From an uncultured Eubacteriales bacterium (lineage in GTDB: Bacteria > Bacillota > Clostridia > Monoglobales > Monoglobaceae): 6,459 nt of DNA. The stretch spans positions 1 to 6,459 of the forward strand of contig UQOT01000099.1 in NCBI GenBank assembly GCA_900542675.1, written 5' to 3'. Positions 4,817-6,459 of this stretch are shown piece after piece; the stretch's first letter is position 1, and each line of letters opens with the position of its first letter. Below the pieces are notes generated by a model. It did no database searches. It was not told the origin of the DNA and worked only from the letters and a program-made list of their open reading frames with translations. The position numbers were made by a program, and so were the translations under genes.

Positions 4817-5884
4817 ATGGAAATGACGCTGCGCTGGTACGGAACGGGTTATGATACCGTGCCGCTTAAATGGATACGCCAAATTCCGGGAGTTAAGGGT
4901 GTTATCACAACTCTTTACGGCACAAAACCCGGCGAGGTATGGCGGCGTGAGGATATACGCGCGCTTAAAGACGAGGTTGCAGCCGCAGGAATGCACATCA
5001 GCGGAATAGAAAGCGTAAATGTGCACGACTCGATAAAAACGGGCGGCAGCGACCGCGATATGTATATCGAAAACTATATAAAGACTCTTGAAAACCTGGG
5101 GAAAGAAGATATACACCTCGTATGCTACAACTTTATGCCTGTTTTTGACTGGACGCGTACCGAGCTTGCGCGAGTGCGCCACGATGGTTCGACTGTGCTC
5201 GCATATACGCAAGATGCGGTAAATTCACTTGTTCCCGAAAAAATGTTCAGCCATATTTCGCAGGATATGAACGGAACGGTTATGCCGGGCTGGGAACCGG
5301 AGAGAATGGAAAAAGTCAAAGAGCTCTTTGAGCTTTACAAGGACATTGACGATGAAAAGCTCTTTGAAAACCTTGTGTACTTTCTGAACAAAATTATGCC
5401 GGTATGCAACGAATATAATATAAATATGGCAATACACCCCGACGACCCCGCGTGGAGCGTTTTCGGACTGCCGCGCATTATTACAAATAAAGAAAATATC
5501 CTAAAGCTTATGCAGGCGGTTGACAACCCGCACAGCGGCGTGACTTTTTGCTCCGGCTCATACGGAACAAACCCTGATAACGACCTGCCCGATATGATTA
5601 GAGCGCTGCGCGGCAGAATTCACTTCGCCCACGTGCGCAACCTCAAGTTCAACAGCCGTGACGATTTTGAGGAAGCCGCGCACCTGTCGTCAGACGGCAG
5701 CTTTGATATGTACGAAATCATAAAGGCGCTTTATGATATCGGCTTTGACGGCCCTATTCGTCCCGACCACGGCAGAATGATATGGGGCGAAAAGGCAATG
5801 CCCGGCTACGGGCTGTATGACAGAGCCCTCGGCGCCGCCTACCTAAACGGCCTATGGGAAGCCGTAGAAAAACAAAACAGATAA
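4817..5884 (+). CDS. uxuA: Mannonate dehydratase
   Basis: UxuA removes water from D-mannonate to give 2-keto-3-deoxy-D-gluconate in glucuronate breakdown. It is a cytoplasmic, Mn2+-dependent TIM-barrel enzyme. The 355 residues cover the whole family length. They open with the characteristic MTLRWYGTGYDTVPLKWIRQ (3-22) and show GVITTLYG (28-35), SGIESVNVHDSIK (62-74) and VCYNFMPVFDWTRT (102-115). Likely metal ligands are H207 in MAIHPDDP, C245 in TFCSGSYG, H272 in AHVRN and D317 in RPDHGR, with spacing as in the family. RMIWGEKAMPGYGLYDRALG (320-339) is the usual C-terminal block. GGAGG lies 9 nt before the ATG; a second in-frame ATG six bases later is less well placed. The stop codon overlaps the ribosome site of the next gene, so the two are surely cotranscribed. 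Confidence 0.97.
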   Translation: MEMTLRWYGTGYDTVPLKWIRQIPGVKGVITTLYGTKPGEVWRREDIRALKDEVAAAGMHISGIESVNVHDSIKTGGSDRDMYIENYIKTLENLGKEDIHLVCYNFMPVFDWTRTELARVRHDGSTVLAYTQDAVNSLVPEKMFSHISQDMNGTVMPGWEPERMEKVKELFELYKDIDDEKLFENLVYFLNKIMPVCNEYNINMAIHPDDPAWSVFGLPRIITNKENILKLMQAVDNPHSGVTFCSGSYGTNPDNDLPDMIRALRGRIHFAHVRNLKFNSRDDFEEAAHLSSDGSFDMYEIIKALYDIGFDGPIRPDHGRMIWGEKAMPGYGLYDRALGAAYLNGLWEAVEKQNR

Positions 5885-5889
5885 GGAGG
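5883..5889 (+). promoter_or_regulatory. Ribosome binding site overlapping the uxuA stop codon
   Basis: AAGGAGG shares its first two bases with the uxuA TAA stop (5882-5884) and lies 7 nt before the ATG at 5897. This fixes the start of the next gene and points to translational coupling with uxuA. Confidence 0.8.
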
Positions 5890-5896
5890 CGGTTTT

Positions 5897-6459
5897 ATGT
5901 ATCTTACAACAGAAGGGATTAAAAATCGTGACGAATGGGAGCGATTAGGGTACAAGCTGCCGAAATACGATGTAAACGCCATCTCCGAAAAGACACTTAA
6001 TTCGCCCGAGTGGATTCATTTCGGCTGCGGCAATTTGTTCCGAGCGTTTCAGGCAAAGGCTGCGGACGAGCTTTTAAACAAAGGTGTACTTGACCGCGGA
6101 ATAATCGCAGCCGAGGGATTTGACTGTGAAATAACCGAGAAAATCTTAAAGCCGCATAACAACCTGAGCCTGCTTGTGACTCTGCTGCCCGACGGGTCTG
6201 CCGAAAAATCGGTTATCGGCAGTATATCAGCGTCGTTTTCGATGAGCTGCGAATACCCCGATGACACCGGGCGGCTTAAAGAGCTGTTCTCAGCGCCGTC
6301 GCTTAAACTTGCGTCATTTACCATAACCGAAAAAGGCTATGTAATCTATGATGAAAATTCAAGACCGAACAAAGATGTTGAAGCGGATTTTAACGAAGGT
6401 CCGAGCAGCCCGAAAAGCTATATGGGCAAGGTCGCGGCGCTGCTGCTTGAGCGGTTTAA
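5897..6459 (+). CDS. uxuB: Mannitol dehydrogenase family oxidoreductase, probably fructuronate reductase, 5' part
   Basis: The first 187 codons are in the window and the frame stays open to the right edge. The TAA that ends the window is out of frame (GAG CGG TTT AA). The protein belongs to the polyol-specific long-chain dehydrogenases: EWIHFGCGNLFRAFQA (38-53) carries the N-terminal Gly-rich nucleotide-binding turn, GIIAAEGFD (68-76) follows, and SFTITEKGY (140-148) is the family's TEKGY block. The catalytic Lys region and the C-terminal domain are outside the window. Placed 12 bp after uxuA with a strong ribosome site overlapping its stop, it most likely reduces D-fructuronate to D-mannonate with NADH, supplying UxuA's substrate. 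Tagaturonate, mannitol or arabinitol dehydrogenases share the fold, so the substrate call depends on the neighbour. Confidence 0.85.
   Translation, partial: MYLTTEGIKNRDEWERLGYKLPKYDVNAISEKTLNSPEWIHFGCGNLFRAFQAKAADELLNKGVLDRGIIAAEGFDCEITEKILKPHNNLSLLVTLLPDGSAEKSVIGSISASFSMSCEYPDDTGRLKELFSAPSLKLASFTITEKGYVIYDENSRPNKDVEADFNEGPSSPKSYMGKVAALLLERF

Noticed and set aside
4814..5212. 132-codon minus-strand open frame antisense to uxuA
   Set aside because: It is a shadow of the strongly conserved UxuA frame; no ribosome site or motif supports it.
6457..6459. TAA at the very end of the window as the stop of the uxuB-like gene
   Set aside because: It is out of frame. From the ATG at 5897 the last bases read GAG CGG TTT AA, so the gene continues past the window.

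Overview
The window looks like chromosomal DNA from an anaerobic, probably gut-associated member of the Bacillota (class Clostridia). This rests on gene content and order (a TagA-type glycosyltransferase, DJ-1 family protein, 5-formyl-THF cyclo-ligase, MltG and a TrmR-like methyltransferase in one tight unit), on the AGGAGG-type ribosome binding sites, on A/T-rich Gram-positive-style promoters, and on a hexuronate-degradation pair. The genus cannot be told from sequence alone.

Layout: two gene sets diverge from a 299-bp A/T-rich intergenic region (3202-3500). Leftward (minus strand), in transcription order: a WecG/TagA/CpsF-family glycosyltransferase (3201-2461), a DJ-1/PfpI-family protein (2416-1874), 5-formyltetrahydrofolate cyclo-ligase (1872-1297), the endolytic murein transglycosylase MltG (1290-175), and the first 56 codons of a TrmR-like O-methyltransferase (169-1, running off the left edge). 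The last four are separated by 1 to 6 bp, so this reads as one operon mixing envelope synthesis (glycosyltransferase, MltG) with housekeeping (damage repair or deglycation, folate salvage, tRNA wobble modification). Rightward (plus strand): enolase (3501-4766), mannonate dehydratase UxuA (4817-5884) and the N-terminal 187 residues of a mannitol-dehydrogenase-family oxidoreductase, probably fructuronate reductase UxuB (5897 to the right edge).

UxuB and UxuA would carry out consecutive steps, D-fructuronate to D-mannonate to 2-keto-3-deoxygluconate, in glucuronate breakdown. Enolase works lower down, on the glyceraldehyde-3-phosphate half of the same carbon flow. A site resembling a catabolite response element sits between eno and uxuA and may let the hexuronate genes respond to carbon source separately from eno.

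I found no mobile element, CRISPR array, tRNA or rRNA, and no convincing new system. The least explained DNA is the divergent intergenic region, which holds candidate promoters for the leftward operon and four short inverted repeats. One of these sits over the predicted leftward transcription start, and another is an overlapping X-Y-X'-Y' arrangement in the presumed eno leader. All genes on both strands look intact apart from the two cut by the window edges.
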